DNA of 64,000 bases from G965197675 sp965197675 (lineage in GTDB: Bacteria > Chloroflexota > Dehalococcoidia > Plut-88900). The stretch's first letter is position 1. Every line of letters begins with the position of its first letter. Below the pieces are notes generated by a model that saw nothing but the letters and a program-made list of their open reading frames with translations, did not search any database and was not told the origin of the DNA. The position numbers were made by a program, and so were the translations under genes. Of the stretch, positions 9,249-17,405 are shown piece after piece. Where the stretch lies: contig OZ240221.1 of the NCBI GenBank assembly GCA_965197675.1, forward strand, positions 1 to 64,000, in the 5' to 3' direction.

Positions 9249-9428
9249 GACCTGGACATCGCCACCCTGAACCGTCAGCTGAGAGCGTGGGGGCGGGTAC
9301 ACGACATGGTGTGCCCTCACCAAGCTCTTAGCTACCTTACTTCTCTTCAGTTGCTTCAGCAGAATCACAACTCAAAGAGGCAAAGTGTCACTGACCTACT
9401 GGACGAGTACAAACACTTGCGAAGGTGA
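9249..9428 (+). pseudogene. Transposase C-terminal remnant (integrase-core type)
   Basis: The frame from 9249 to the TGA at 9426 reads DLDIATLNRQLRAWGRVHDM, then PHQALSYLTSLQLLQQ and finally a DEYKHLRR end. This is the carboxy-terminal end of an integrase-core transposase (the usual pattern is YNxxRPHQALGYLTPxxF). Nothing upstream back to 9094 continues the frame, so it is a decayed insertion sequence end. A related remnant lies at 20787-21040. Confidence 0.75.
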
Positions 9429-9546
9429 ATTCAGGTCTAATATAATAACGCTGTCTAGGTGAAGTTTAATTGTAGTCATCCACTTTCACTAGACATGCAT
9501 CTTGTACTGTTTAGCTGTCCTGTGTAAGTAAAGAAGGGGGCTGTTC

Positions 9547-9660
9547 ATGGTCAAGAAGAAAAAGCTAATGGTGATTCCCATTCTTGGACTATTTGTTGTT
9601 GGTCTTTTGAGATTGAGGAGAATGCTTCTGGGAGATGGTGAGGCCGAAGAGGAGGAATAA
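9547..9660 (+). CDS. Putative 37-residue single-pass membrane microprotein
   Basis: ATG at 9547 follows an AAGGGGG ribosome binding site by seven bases. The peptide has a Lys-rich start (MVKKKKLMV), one hydrophobic segment (about residues 8-21), a basic RLRRM stretch and an acidic end (EAEEEE), the profile of a small inner-membrane protein with its N-terminus flanked by positive charge. A possible promoter TTGCGA (9417) - 18 bases - TATAAT (9441) lies upstream. No family recognised. Confidence 0.45.
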   Translation: MVKKKKLMVIPILGLFVVGLLRLRRMLLGDGEAEEEE

Positions 9661-9721
9661 CCTCCTCATGCCTTCTCTTCAATTGAGTTGAAATGGGCGC
9701 TTCCCGTCGCTGAGTACCCAC

Positions 9722-10171
9722 ATGACTGAGACAGCGATGGACAAACTGGCTCCGCTGGATGATTTGATCAGAGCGGAGATAGATAGGAACGAATTTCCCC
9801 GCTTGAGCAAGGCTTGGAGCGAGTTCCAGGTCTTGCTGAAACCGGATGCTCCCCGACATCACCTGTTGCTGGTCAAGAAGGACAGGGTGGAGCTAGCGGT
9901 GGTTTCGGAAGAATTGCTGGTGACCCTGCTCGTTGATCGCAAGCACTCTCTGGTTACGGCTGTGGATTTAGACCATGTCAAAGGAGTCGACCTGGGCAAC
10001 TTCGAAGGGTCGGCTAAACAGGGGGCTGAGATACAGTTGAACGTTTGGTTCCTGGACAACACCAGGTTCTACTGGGAGAGCGAGTTGGAAAGTCTTGAGG
10101 ACATGAGGAAATTGGCTGTGTATATTCGTGGCTTCCTCGGCAGCGCCTCAGTACCAGAGGCGCGGCGTTAG
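9722..10171 (+). CDS. Conserved hypothetical protein, function unknown
   Basis: 149 residues (or 144 from the ATG at 9737). The middle is rich in beta-strand-like segments (HHLLLVKKDRVELAVV, LNVWFLDNTRFYW) and ends with an amphipathic helix (LEDMRKLAVYIRGFL), an arrangement reminiscent of PH-like or small beta-barrel domains, but I do not recognise the family. No signal peptide or membrane segment. Codon pattern is consistent with a real gene. Lies 61 bases after the microprotein gene on the same strand. Confidence 0.6.
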   Translation: MTETAMDKLAPLDDLIRAEIDRNEFPRLSKAWSEFQVLLKPDAPRHHLLLVKKDRVELAVVSEELLVTLLVDRKHSLVTAVDLDHVKGVDLGNFEGSAKQGAEIQLNVWFLDNTRFYWESELESLEDMRKLAVYIRGFLGSASVPEARR

Positions 10172-10482
10172 CCGGCTCTCACGCCTAGTTAGAGTCGAGC
10201 TCAGGAATACGGTTGGTCGGCTCCCTTCCACTATTTCGGTGACATCCCCATTAAGTAGGTGAGCGATGAGCGCTTTAAACGGCTCTCGGTTCATCAGGAT
10301 GGACGCGGAGCCCCCAAATGGCTCTCAATAGTGACGTGCCTCAGGAAGTAAAGGTAAAAGCCAACTGAGATGAGTGTACTTACCACCATACCATCCAAAA
10401 GCTTTTTATGTCCTGGCTTGTTCATTTTGTAAAGGCTTGAGTTTTATCACGTGGTGTTAAATGATGGGTCTTCTAACGTATC
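10172..10482. other. Gene-free stretch between converging genes
   Basis: 311 bases between the 3' ends of an unknown gene and the siroheme decarboxylase gene. I see no open reading frame of note, no clear hairpin followed by T residues and none of the repeat families found elsewhere in the window. Confidence 0.5.
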
Positions 10483-11481
10483 TTACACGAAGTACTTGAC
10501 TCGCTCTTTCTTGTATTCTTTGGTGCTGAATAGGATAGCGTAGTCGGTGATGCCGGTCTTTTCGGATATCTTCTGGGCAATGCGTTTGCACTTCTCCTCA
10601 TCCCGCGCGTGGATCATGCTGAACAGACTGTAGGGCCAGTCGGGGTAGGTGGGGCGTTGGTAGCAGTGGCTCACCTGAGGGAAGGAAGCTGTGGTCTCGC
10701 CGACCTCCTGGATCTGCTCTTCTGGGACTCGCCAGCACACCATTCCGTTGGCGGTGAAACCAGCGTTCTGATGACGAAGAATGGCGGCGTAGCGGCGCAT
10801 GAAACCCATCTCCTGGAACTGGTCCAGCTTTTGAAACAATTCGTCGACTGTCATTCCCAGGCGGCTAGACGTGTCATCGAAGGGACGAGAGCGGAGGGGT
10901 ATGTCTTCCTGGAGCTCTCTCACAAAGTCTCTATCCTCTTCGGTGAGAGGCCTGCTATCCATATGCGCCTTCTTCTTCCTGACTTCTGGCTCGAGGGTTT
11001 CCTCGTCTTTGGTCATGTCAAGCTTGACACCGATCTTGAAGAGGTGCTTGGTAGGCAAAAGTCTGTATTTTTCGGCTCCGGCTTGAGTGGCCAGCACCTC
11101 AAGAGCATCCTTCAGTTCCTCTTCTGAAGGCACAGCCAGAGTGAACCAGATGTTGAACTGGTGGTTACGCTTGTAGTTGTGGCTCACCCCCGGATGCTGA
11201 CTTATCACCTCAGCTACCTGGTCTACCTTGTCTTCGGGAGCCCTCATGGCTATCAATGAGCTTTTGTAACCCAGGCGGCGGGTATCGAAGATAGCATTTA
11301 TCTCACGGATGATATTGGCTTCTTTAAGCTCGGCGATGCGATGGATAACCTTCTCTTCCGACATGCCAACACACTCGCCAATAGAGGTAAAGGGCCTCTC
11401 AACCAGTGGAAAGTTCCATTGCAGGATATTCAGGAGCTCTTTGTCCTGCCTGGTTAGTTCTATTAGAGTATCAGTCTGCAT
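10483..11481 (-). CDS. Fused siroheme decarboxylase (AhbA/AhbB- or NirDL/GH-like)
   Basis: 332 residues made of two related Lrp/AsnC-like halves (about 8-155 and 178-332), each a winged helix plus a ligand-binding ferredoxin-like fold. Diagnostic segments are GVSHNYKRNHQFNIWFT in half 1 and SHCYQRPTYPDWPYSLF in half 2, the pattern of siroheme decarboxylases that remove the C12 and C18 acetate carboxyls of siroheme to give didecarboxysiroheme. In most organisms this is two separate proteins. It ends an operon that makes siroheme, which supports enzyme rather than regulator. ATG preceded by GAGGA. Heme d1 synthesis is the alternative fate. Confidence 0.85.
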   Translation of the reverse strand: MQTDTLIELTRQDKELLNILQWNFPLVERPFTSIGECVGMSEEKVIHRIAELKEANIIREINAIFDTRRLGYKSSLIAMRAPEDKVDQVAEVISQHPGVSHNYKRNHQFNIWFTLAVPSEEELKDALEVLATQAGAEKYRLLPTKHLFKIGVKLDMTKDEETLEPEVRKKKAHMDSRPLTEEDRDFVRELQEDIPLRSRPFDDTSSRLGMTVDELFQKLDQFQEMGFMRRYAAILRHQNAGFTANGMVCWRVPEEQIQEVGETTASFPQVSHCYQRPTYPDWPYSLFSMIHARDEEKCKRIAQKISEKTGITDYAILFSTKEYKKERVKYFV

Positions 11482-11503
11482 AGAATCCTCGACTTGCTGG
11501 TGC

Positions 11504-12496
11504 TTATGTTTGTGGCGATACGGGTGTCACGTGGAAGTTGTTGGCGTACAAATCAACTACTCTATCGATGTCCTCCTGGCTAATATCCGGAAGGTCTGAG
11601 ACAAGGGCAAACTCTTCCAGCTGCTCCGGTTTAGTAACGGTTAGCAGCACCGATGACACGGTCTTCTGACTCAAACAGAACTTGAGGGCTGCCTGCCCAA
11701 TGGTGATATCCTTGTTCTCCGTCAGGAATCCTATCTGCTCCACCTTTTGAAGCGACTCGTCCAACCACTCCTTTTTCCGGTAGCTGCGATGGTCCGTCTC
11801 AGGAAATGTGGTGTCCTTGTTGACGCTGCCGTCCAGAAGACCACTGGCATGGGGAACCCTGACTAGGAGGCCCGTTTCGTACTCCTCGGCGATGGGGAAG
11901 AAGTCTCTGGCAGGGTCCTGCTCCAGAATGCTGTAGATGATCTGAAGAGTGGTCGCCTTCCGGTCTCTCATCGCAGCCTCACCCTCTTCAAACCAGCCGA
12001 TGTCGGGGCCGAGGGCTGCTCCGTAGCATCTTATCTTGCCTTCTTCTTTAAGTCTCTCCAGGGTCTCGAACACGTCATCTCGCTCAATGGCTGAGAGCCT
12101 AGGATTGTGTAGTTGATATATGTCGATCCAGTCGGTGGCGAGGCGTTTGAGGCTTTGCTCGCATGCGTGTCTTATGAAGTCGGGATCAAAGTTCTGGGGC
12201 TTCTCCTGATGACGAATCCTGGCTTGAAAAGTATAGAAATCGTAGCCGAACTTGGTGCACAAGATCACCTCGTTGCGGAGGCCTTTCAATGCCTCGCCCA
12301 CCACCCTCTCGTTGTCACCAGAGCTGTATTGGTCCGCGGTGTCGAACAGGTTGATGCCCAGATCAATGGCCTTATGAACCAGCTTTATGGAGTCCTCTTC
12401 GCTGACCAAGCCCCACCAGTCACTGACTAGAGTCCACGTTCCAAACCCTAGCTCTGATACCTTTAGGTCGGTGTTGGGAATGACTCTATGCTTCAT
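11504..12496 (-). CDS. Aldo/keto reductase
   Basis: 330 residues, NADPH-dependent (alpha/beta)8-barrel reductase. Shows the FGTWTLVSDWWG start, catalytic Asp-Tyr in FDTADQYSSG, Lys in LCTKFGYD and His in IYQLHNP. ATG with AGGAGAG nine bases before it. Lies between DUF1802 and the siroheme decarboxylase in the tetrapyrrole operon; whether it acts on a tetrapyrrole is unknown. Confidence 0.9.
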   Translation of the reverse strand: MKHRVIPNTDLKVSELGFGTWTLVSDWWGLVSEEDSIKLVHKAIDLGINLFDTADQYSSGDNERVVGEALKGLRNEVILCTKFGYDFYTFQARIRHQEKPQNFDPDFIRHACEQSLKRLATDWIDIYQLHNPRLSAIERDDVFETLERLKEEGKIRCYGAALGPDIGWFEEGEAAMRDRKATTLQIIYSILEQDPARDFFPIAEEYETGLLVRVPHASGLLDGSVNKDTTFPETDHRSYRKKEWLDESLQKVEQIGFLTENKDITIGQAALKFCLSQKTVSSVLLTVTKPEQLEEFALVSDLPDISQEDIDRVVDLYANNFHVTPVSPQT

Positions 12497-12502
12497 GCAG
12501 TT

Positions 12503-13069
12503 CTACTCTCCTAGAGCGCGGTGGACTTCTTCCAATTTGGCCCGAAACTCGGCTTCCTCCAGAACAGGAGTCGCTCCAGATGTTTCCACCGGCTCTTCCA
12601 ACTCCACCCAGGAGGTGCATCCGCCGTACCGTTCCAGCACGGGCAGAGTCCTTGGTTGTGGTAGTCGGAATACTCTTAGCAGAAGAATCGACAGAGGTTT
12701 CTTTGGCCTCCAGTTCAGTCTGTAGTGAGCGTAGTTGGTAGTGCAGATATAGAAGTGGGATAGGGCTTCAACTTTGTCCGGATCGGTTATCTCCAGCGCC
12801 TCGTTCACACGGGCCAGGTTGGAGACCTCCACCGAGCCATTGCTCTGAAGAGTCATCGTCTCCTCTAGCTGGGTATGATACTGAGGCTTCAGCAAGTCCC
12901 TGCGTTGGTGTTCGTAAGTAGGGTAGAGGAGAAACTCTTCCTTTTCCAGGACGAACTGCCTTTTCTGCTCCTTTATGCCGCCCTTCCGAAGGATCAGTAG
13001 CTGTTGCCCTTTGTCCAAGGCCTGAGTAATGACCGCCCATTCCTTGAGGGCGGTGTTGGTGTGTCCCAT
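12503..13069 (-). CDS. DUF1802 family protein
   Basis: 188 residues beginning ALKEWAVITQALDKGQQLLI, then LRKGGIKE and a LYPTYEHQ motif, which together identify DUF1802. Function unknown. It starts one base after the hemB stop codon, so it is translated with the heme genes. Its position could tempt an annotation as a coproheme decarboxylase (HemQ), but the HemQ sequence pattern is absent. Confidence 0.82.
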   Translation of the reverse strand: MGHTNTALKEWAVITQALDKGQQLLILRKGGIKEQKRQFVLEKEEFLLYPTYEHQRRDLLKPQYHTQLEETMTLQSNGSVEVSNLARVNEALEITDPDKVEALSHFYICTTNYAHYRLNWRPKKPLSILLLRVFRLPQPRTLPVLERYGGCTSWVELEEPVETSGATPVLEEAEFRAKLEEVHRALGE

Positions 13070-13070
13070 G

Positions 13071-14099
13071 CTATCTGTTAAGACTCTCTTCTCTTAGCCA
13101 GCCCGCCATCTCCTTGGCATGATAGGTGAGGATTAGGTCTGCACCTGCCCGCCTGATCCCCGTGAGTATCTCTGTAATGGTTCTTTTCTCATCTAGCCAG
13201 CCGTTCCCGGAAGCGGCCTTGGCCATGGCGTACTCGCCGCTGACGTTGTAGGCGCCCAGGGGTTGCTGGAAGGTCTCGCGAGCCTTGGCAATGACATCCA
13301 GGTATGATAGGGCTGGCTTGACCATTATTATATCTGCCCCCTCCTGTATGTCCAACTCTATTTCGAGCAAAGCTTCTCTCACGTTTGGCGGGTCCATCTG
13401 ATAGGAGCGCCTGTCTCCAAAGGCAGGAGCGGAGTGGGCGGCGTCTCTGAATGGGCCGTAAAACGCAGAGGCATACTTGGCTGAGTATGCCATTATGGGC
13501 GTGAGCTCGAAGCCGTTGTCATCCAAGAGAGATCTGATAGATGCCACTGTGCCGTCCATCATGTTGGAGGGAGCCACAATGTCGGCCCCTGCCTCGGCGT
13601 GGGTCAGCGCAGTCCTGGCCAGGAGCTCGAGGGTCTGATCGTTGTCTACATAGTCCCCTTCGAGGATTCCGCAGTGGCCGTGGATGGTGTACTCGCAAAG
13701 GCAAACGTCGGTGATGACCACCATCTCCGGTACTGTATCTTTGATGGCTGCGACAACTTTCTGTATCACGCCCTGTGAGTCATAGGCTTCCGAGCCCACC
13801 TCGTCTTTGGAGATGGGAATGCCGAATAGCAAGACCGCAGGTATTCCCAGACCAGCTGCCTCTTCAGCTTCCCGAGCGGCAAGGTCGATGGATAGCTGGG
13901 CGATGCCGGGCATCGAGTCAACGTCCCGACGTTGACCGAAATCGTGGGTAACGAACATGGGATATATCAAGTCTTTGGGGTCGATGGTAGTCTCTTTGAC
14001 CATGTCCCTCAGAGCCTGGTTACGTCGTAGGCGCCTGAGTCTCTGAGTTGGAAATCCTGTTTCCGAACGTCGAGTCAGTCTTTCGACGGTGCTTTTCAT
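13071..14099 (-). CDS. hemB: Porphobilinogen synthase (delta-aminolevulinate dehydratase)
   Basis: Condenses two 5-aminolevulinate molecules to porphobilinogen. 342 residues. The zinc-site motif DVCLCEYTIHGHCG has all three cysteines; the Schiff-base lysines are in YSAKYASAFYGPF and MVKPALSYLD. Its ATG overlaps the stop of cobA-hemD by four bases, so translation is coupled. GC pairs with hemC and the fusion protein upstream to give uroporphyrinogen III. Confidence 0.97.
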   Translation of the reverse strand: MKSTVERLTRRSETGFPTQRLRRLRRNQALRDMVKETTIDPKDLIYPMFVTHDFGQRRDVDSMPGIAQLSIDLAAREAEEAAGLGIPAVLLFGIPISKDEVGSEAYDSQGVIQKVVAAIKDTVPEMVVITDVCLCEYTIHGHCGILEGDYVDNDQTLELLARTALTHAEAGADIVAPSNMMDGTVASIRSLLDDNGFELTPIMAYSAKYASAFYGPFRDAAHSAPAFGDRRSYQMDPPNVREALLEIELDIQEGADIIMVKPALSYLDVIAKARETFQQPLGAYNVSGEYAMAKAASGNGWLDEKRTITEILTGIRRAGADLILTYHAKEMAGWLREESLNR

Positions 14100-15622
14100 G
14101 GCAGACTCCTTGCGTAGCGCACTATAGCATCAACAAGTCCCGGTATGGTGTGTTCTGAAGCTAATATGTCAACCTTCAGTCCCGAATCTCTGGCTGTAGC
14201 CGCTGTGATGGGACCGATACAAGCTACACAGGTCTCTTTGAAGGCATCGATATGCCCATTCAGCATCTGGACCAGGTTTTTCACCGTGGACGAGCTGGCA
14301 AAGGTAACGATATCCACATCTCCTCTGGACAATCGCTTCATAGCCTGAGTCGCCACCACCGAGGGAGACGAAGCGCTGTATACCGGCATTTGATCGACCT
14401 CTGCTCCCAACTCCCTTAGACCATCTACCAGGATCGCTCTCGCCTCGTCAGCCCTGGGTAGGAGGAACTCCTTGCCTTGGATGTCTTGCCCTCTAAACCA
14501 TTCTACTATTGCTTCTGATACATATTCCTGGGGCACGAAATCGGCCGTTACTCCTTTGTTATCTAAGGCCTCTGCGGTGGCGGGCCCAATAGCTGCGATC
14601 TTGATTCCCTCTAGCGCCTCGGTATACAACCCCTTTGATTCCAGGCGCTCGAAGAAGAATTGAACCCCATTGACGCTGGTGAAGACGACCCATTGATAAG
14701 CCCGAATGCGGTCGATGGCTCGGTCTAGGCTCCTAGCATGTCCAGGGGTTTGATTGATCTCCAAGGCAGGCAACTCGATGACCTCCGCCCCTTTCTTGGT
14801 TAGCAGTGTGGAAAGGGCGCTGGCTTGTTTGCGACTTCGGGTAACCAGGACCCTTTTTCCGAACAGGGGCCGGGACTCGAACCAGCCAAGCTCCTCCCGG
14901 AGTTTGACCACGTCTCCTACGACTACTATCGCTGGTGGTGAAAAACCTCGCTCATCGACTCTCTTCACAATGTCTGCCAGTGTACCTTCGAGGGTCTCTT
15001 GCTGGCCTAGTGTTCCATCTCTTATTAACGCCACCGGGGTATCGAGGGAGCGGCCGCTATCGGCCAAGCGATCGACTATTTCAGACAGATTCCCTATACC
15101 CATGAGAATAACGATAGTGTCGGTGCCTTGGGCTATTCCCTTCCAGTCTATGGACGATTCTGCTTTGGTTGGATCTTCATGGCCCGTAACGATGGTTACA
15201 GAGGATGACAGCTGCCGATGAGTGACGGGTATGCCCGCATAGGCGGGTACGGCAATGGCTGAGGAAACTCCTGGGACTACATCGAAAGAGATATTCTCCT
15301 TCACCAATGTCTCCGCTTCTTCCCCACCTCTCCCGAACACGAAGGGATCGCCTCCCTTCAGACGGACTACGTACTTCCCCTCTGTGGCTTTAGATACTAG
15401 GAGGGAGTTGATATCGGGTTGACTCATGGCATGTTCTGTAGGGCTCTTGCCTACGAAGATGGTCTCGCACCCTGGCTTGGCGTGGTCGAGAAGAGTAGCG
15501 TTAATCAATCGGTCGTAGACTATAACGTCAGCCTGTTTTATGCACTCCAAGGCCTTCACAGTGATTAGTCCCGGGTCTCCTGGTCCCGCTCCTACTAGAG
15601 AGACCATACCTCTATTGCTCAT
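14096..15622 (-). CDS. cobA-hemD: Fused uroporphyrinogen-III C-methyltransferase / uroporphyrinogen-III synthase
   Basis: 508 residues from the ATG at 15622, which overlaps the hemC TGA (ATGA). A further upstream ATG would extend into hemC and is not needed. N-terminal half (about 1-245): SUMT, with VGAGPGDPGLIT, LKGGDPFVFGRG and GIPVTHR motifs, methylating uroporphyrinogen III to precorrin-2. C-terminal half (about 255-508): HemD, cyclising hydroxymethylbilane. The fusion channels the intermediate toward siroheme, in line with the sirC and siroheme decarboxylase neighbours. Confidence 0.95.
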   Translation of the reverse strand: MSNRGMVSLVGAGPGDPGLITVKALECIKQADVIVYDRLINATLLDHAKPGCETIFVGKSPTEHAMSQPDINSLLVSKATEGKYVVRLKGGDPFVFGRGGEEAETLVKENISFDVVPGVSSAIAVPAYAGIPVTHRQLSSSVTIVTGHEDPTKAESSIDWKGIAQGTDTIVILMGIGNLSEIVDRLADSGRSLDTPVALIRDGTLGQQETLEGTLADIVKRVDERGFSPPAIVVVGDVVKLREELGWFESRPLFGKRVLVTRSRKQASALSTLLTKKGAEVIELPALEINQTPGHARSLDRAIDRIRAYQWVVFTSVNGVQFFFERLESKGLYTEALEGIKIAAIGPATAEALDNKGVTADFVPQEYVSEAIVEWFRGQDIQGKEFLLPRADEARAILVDGLRELGAEVDQMPVYSASSPSVVATQAMKRLSRGDVDIVTFASSSTVKNLVQMLNGHIDAFKETCVACIGPITAATARDSGLKVDILASEHTIPGLVDAIVRYARSLP

Positions 15623-16542
15623 GCTTTCGCTGCTTCCATAAGGCCCGCCGCTCCCATCGAAAGTAGCTTTTCGGCCAAGATAACCCCTAGCTCCTTCCAA
15701 GTCTCGCTCTCACCCCGTGCTTCGGCTTTGATGATCTCGTTACCTTCTGGGTCTGCCGCCATGCCTCTGAGCCTTAACGACTCATCCTCATAGCTGCCGT
15801 AGGCCGTAATGGGCGCGAGACAGCCACCACCCATGCGTCTCAGAAAGGAGCGCTCTGCCTCAACAGCTTTCTGAGTTAGTGGATGATTCAGACCCTCCAC
15901 TAGCTCCTGGGTCTCTTCATCGTCTTCACGGACCTCCACCGCCAAAGCCCCCTGCCCCACCGCAGGGAGACAGACTTCTACTGGAAAATACTCTGCAATA
16001 TGGCTCTCCCAGCTCATGCGAATCAGTCCGGCAGCCGCCAGTATAACCCCTTCATAGTGGTCTTCCGATATCTTTCCTATGCGGGTGTGTATGTTTCCTC
16101 GTATATCCAAAAACTGGATGTCAGGTCTGACGGCTTTCAGTTGAGCCGCTCTCCTGGGACTCCCAGACCCTAGCCGAGCACCAGAAGGCAACGATTCGAA
16201 TGGTGTATTCTCAGCACTGATCAGCACGTCCCTGGGGTCTTTGCGCTCCGTGACCGCTGCGATGCGTAATCCAATTGGGTCCTCGCCGGGCATGTCTTTG
16301 AGGCTGTGAACAGCAATATCGATGTTGCCCTGCTGAAGATTATTCTCCAACTCCTTCACGAATACTCCCTTAGAAGAGAACCGAGAGATGGCAACTTTTC
16401 GGTTCCTATCTCCCTTGGTGGCGATTTTTTTGACCTCGAAATCGCGGTCGGGATGAAGACGCTTCAGGCCATCTATGACTTCCCCTGCTTGCTTCAGAGA
16501 AAGAGCGCTGCCTCTGGCACCTATTACTAGAGTCTTCTTCAA
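15619..16542 (-). CDS. hemC: Hydroxymethylbilane synthase (porphobilinogen deaminase)
   Basis: Joins four porphobilinogens into hydroxymethylbilane. 307 residues, standard length. GARGSALSLKQA start, SLKDMPG, SGSPRRAAQL and the dipyrromethane-cofactor cysteine in RRMGGGCLAP are all present. Second gene of the tetrapyrrole operon, 31 bases after sirC. Confidence 0.97.
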   Translation of the reverse strand: MKKTLVIGARGSALSLKQAGEVIDGLKRLHPDRDFEVKKIATKGDRNRKVAISRFSSKGVFVKELENNLQQGNIDIAVHSLKDMPGEDPIGLRIAAVTERKDPRDVLISAENTPFESLPSGARLGSGSPRRAAQLKAVRPDIQFLDIRGNIHTRIGKISEDHYEGVILAAAGLIRMSWESHIAEYFPVEVCLPAVGQGALAVEVREDDEETQELVEGLNHPLTQKAVEAERSFLRRMGGGCLAPITAYGSYEDESLRLRGMAADPEGNEIIKAEARGESETWKELGVILAEKLLSMGAAGLMEAAKA

Positions 16543-16573
16543 TAGCTCTTTCTCTCGGTTCCCAGCAATTAAG

Positions 16574-17245
16574 CTATTTCACCTTGGCGGGGCGCTTCTG
16601 CTTTTTCCCTGCCGCCCGACCGTTAGTCAGAGAGTGTAACAATCGGCGTTTGGCCTCTTTCCGTTTCTCCTCCTTTAGAAGGGAAAGCAGCTCCTGATCT
16701 ATGGACCTTTGCCAACGGCCGGGACTGACCCTGAGTCCCTCTCGCTTAAGTTGACGTCTAGCTTGAGAGAGAAGGGTAGAGAGACGTACATATTCGGGAG
16801 GGAAATTGGACTGCAGGTCTCTTCTGAGCCATCGGGCCAAGGCAGGACTAGCTCCTCCGGTTGATATGGCCAGAGTTATTTCGCCCCGTCGGAAGATAGA
16901 AGGGGCGATGAAGTCGCAGTACTCTGGATCGTCCACCACGTTTACCAGAGCACCGTTTGTGCTGGCCTCGATACCAATAGCTCTATTGAGCTTCATATCG
17001 TCTGTGGCAGCGATGAGGATATGCATGCCTTGATAATCACCGTCCTGATATTCCCTGGAAATGTACTTGATTTGACCCTTTTCCACCCGGCCTTTAAGGC
17101 GAGGGGTTATCTCAGGGCTAACTACGGCCACCTCAGCCCCAGAGTCCAGAAGGGTTTTGACCTTGCGTTCAGCTATGGTTCCTCCACCCACCACCATGCA
17201 GGGCCTGCCCTTTAAGTCAAGGAAGACCGGATAATATTTACTCAT
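16574..17245 (-). CDS. Precorrin-2 dehydrogenase / sirohydrochlorin ferrochelatase-type protein
   Basis: 223 residues corresponding to the N-terminal (NAD-binding) part of CysG, also known as SirC or Met8-like: PVFLDLKGRPCMVVGGG, ERKVKTLLDSGA, then ISTGGASPALARWLRR. It oxidises precorrin-2 to sirohydrochlorin; whether it also inserts iron is unclear. The last ~40 residues are very Lys/Arg-rich. First gene of the tetrapyrrole operon, with a candidate promoter 75-105 bases upstream. Confidence 0.92.
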   Translation of the reverse strand: MSKYYPVFLDLKGRPCMVVGGGTIAERKVKTLLDSGAEVAVVSPEITPRLKGRVEKGQIKYISREYQDGDYQGMHILIAATDDMKLNRAIGIEASTNGALVNVVDDPEYCDFIAPSIFRRGEITLAISTGGASPALARWLRRDLQSNFPPEYVRLSTLLSQARRQLKREGLRVSPGRWQRSIDQELLSLLKEEKRKEAKRRLLHSLTNGRAAGKKQKRPAKVK

Positions 17246-17320
17246 CTAAATATATCCAAATCTATCCATATATAAGTAAATTACTGAAAGTAAATTAGAT
17301 TTTACGGATTCGTCCAGCTA

Positions 17321-17349
17321 CTTGTATCACCTTCTACGGTAACAGTCAA
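17321..17349 (-). promoter_or_regulatory. Candidate promoter of the tetrapyrrole operon
   Basis: On the minus strand TTGACT (17349-17344) and TACAAG (17326-17321) are 17 bases apart, in the 160-base gap between sat and the precorrin-2 dehydrogenase gene. Confidence 0.5.
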
Positions 17350-17352
17350 TCA

Positions 17353-17373
17353 GGTTCCAGATATTAAGGAACC
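17353..17373. promoter_or_regulatory. Perfect 6-bp inverted repeat just upstream of the tetrapyrrole promoter
   Basis: GGTTCC (17353-17358) and GGAACC (17368-17373) flank nine AT-rich bases, three bases upstream of the -35 box. It could be an operator or the weak end of the sat transcript; no T-run follows. Confidence 0.3.
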
Positions 17374-17405
17374 CGCTTTTGGAAGAGGAGAGGTTAGGCT
17401 GGACT

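Noticed and set aside
10483..11481. Lrp/AsnC transcription regulator
   Set aside because: The siroheme-decarboxylase motifs in both halves and the operon context fit an enzyme better.
12503..13069. HemQ (coproheme decarboxylase) in the heme operon
   Set aside because: Sequence matches DUF1802 instead; no HemQ motifs.
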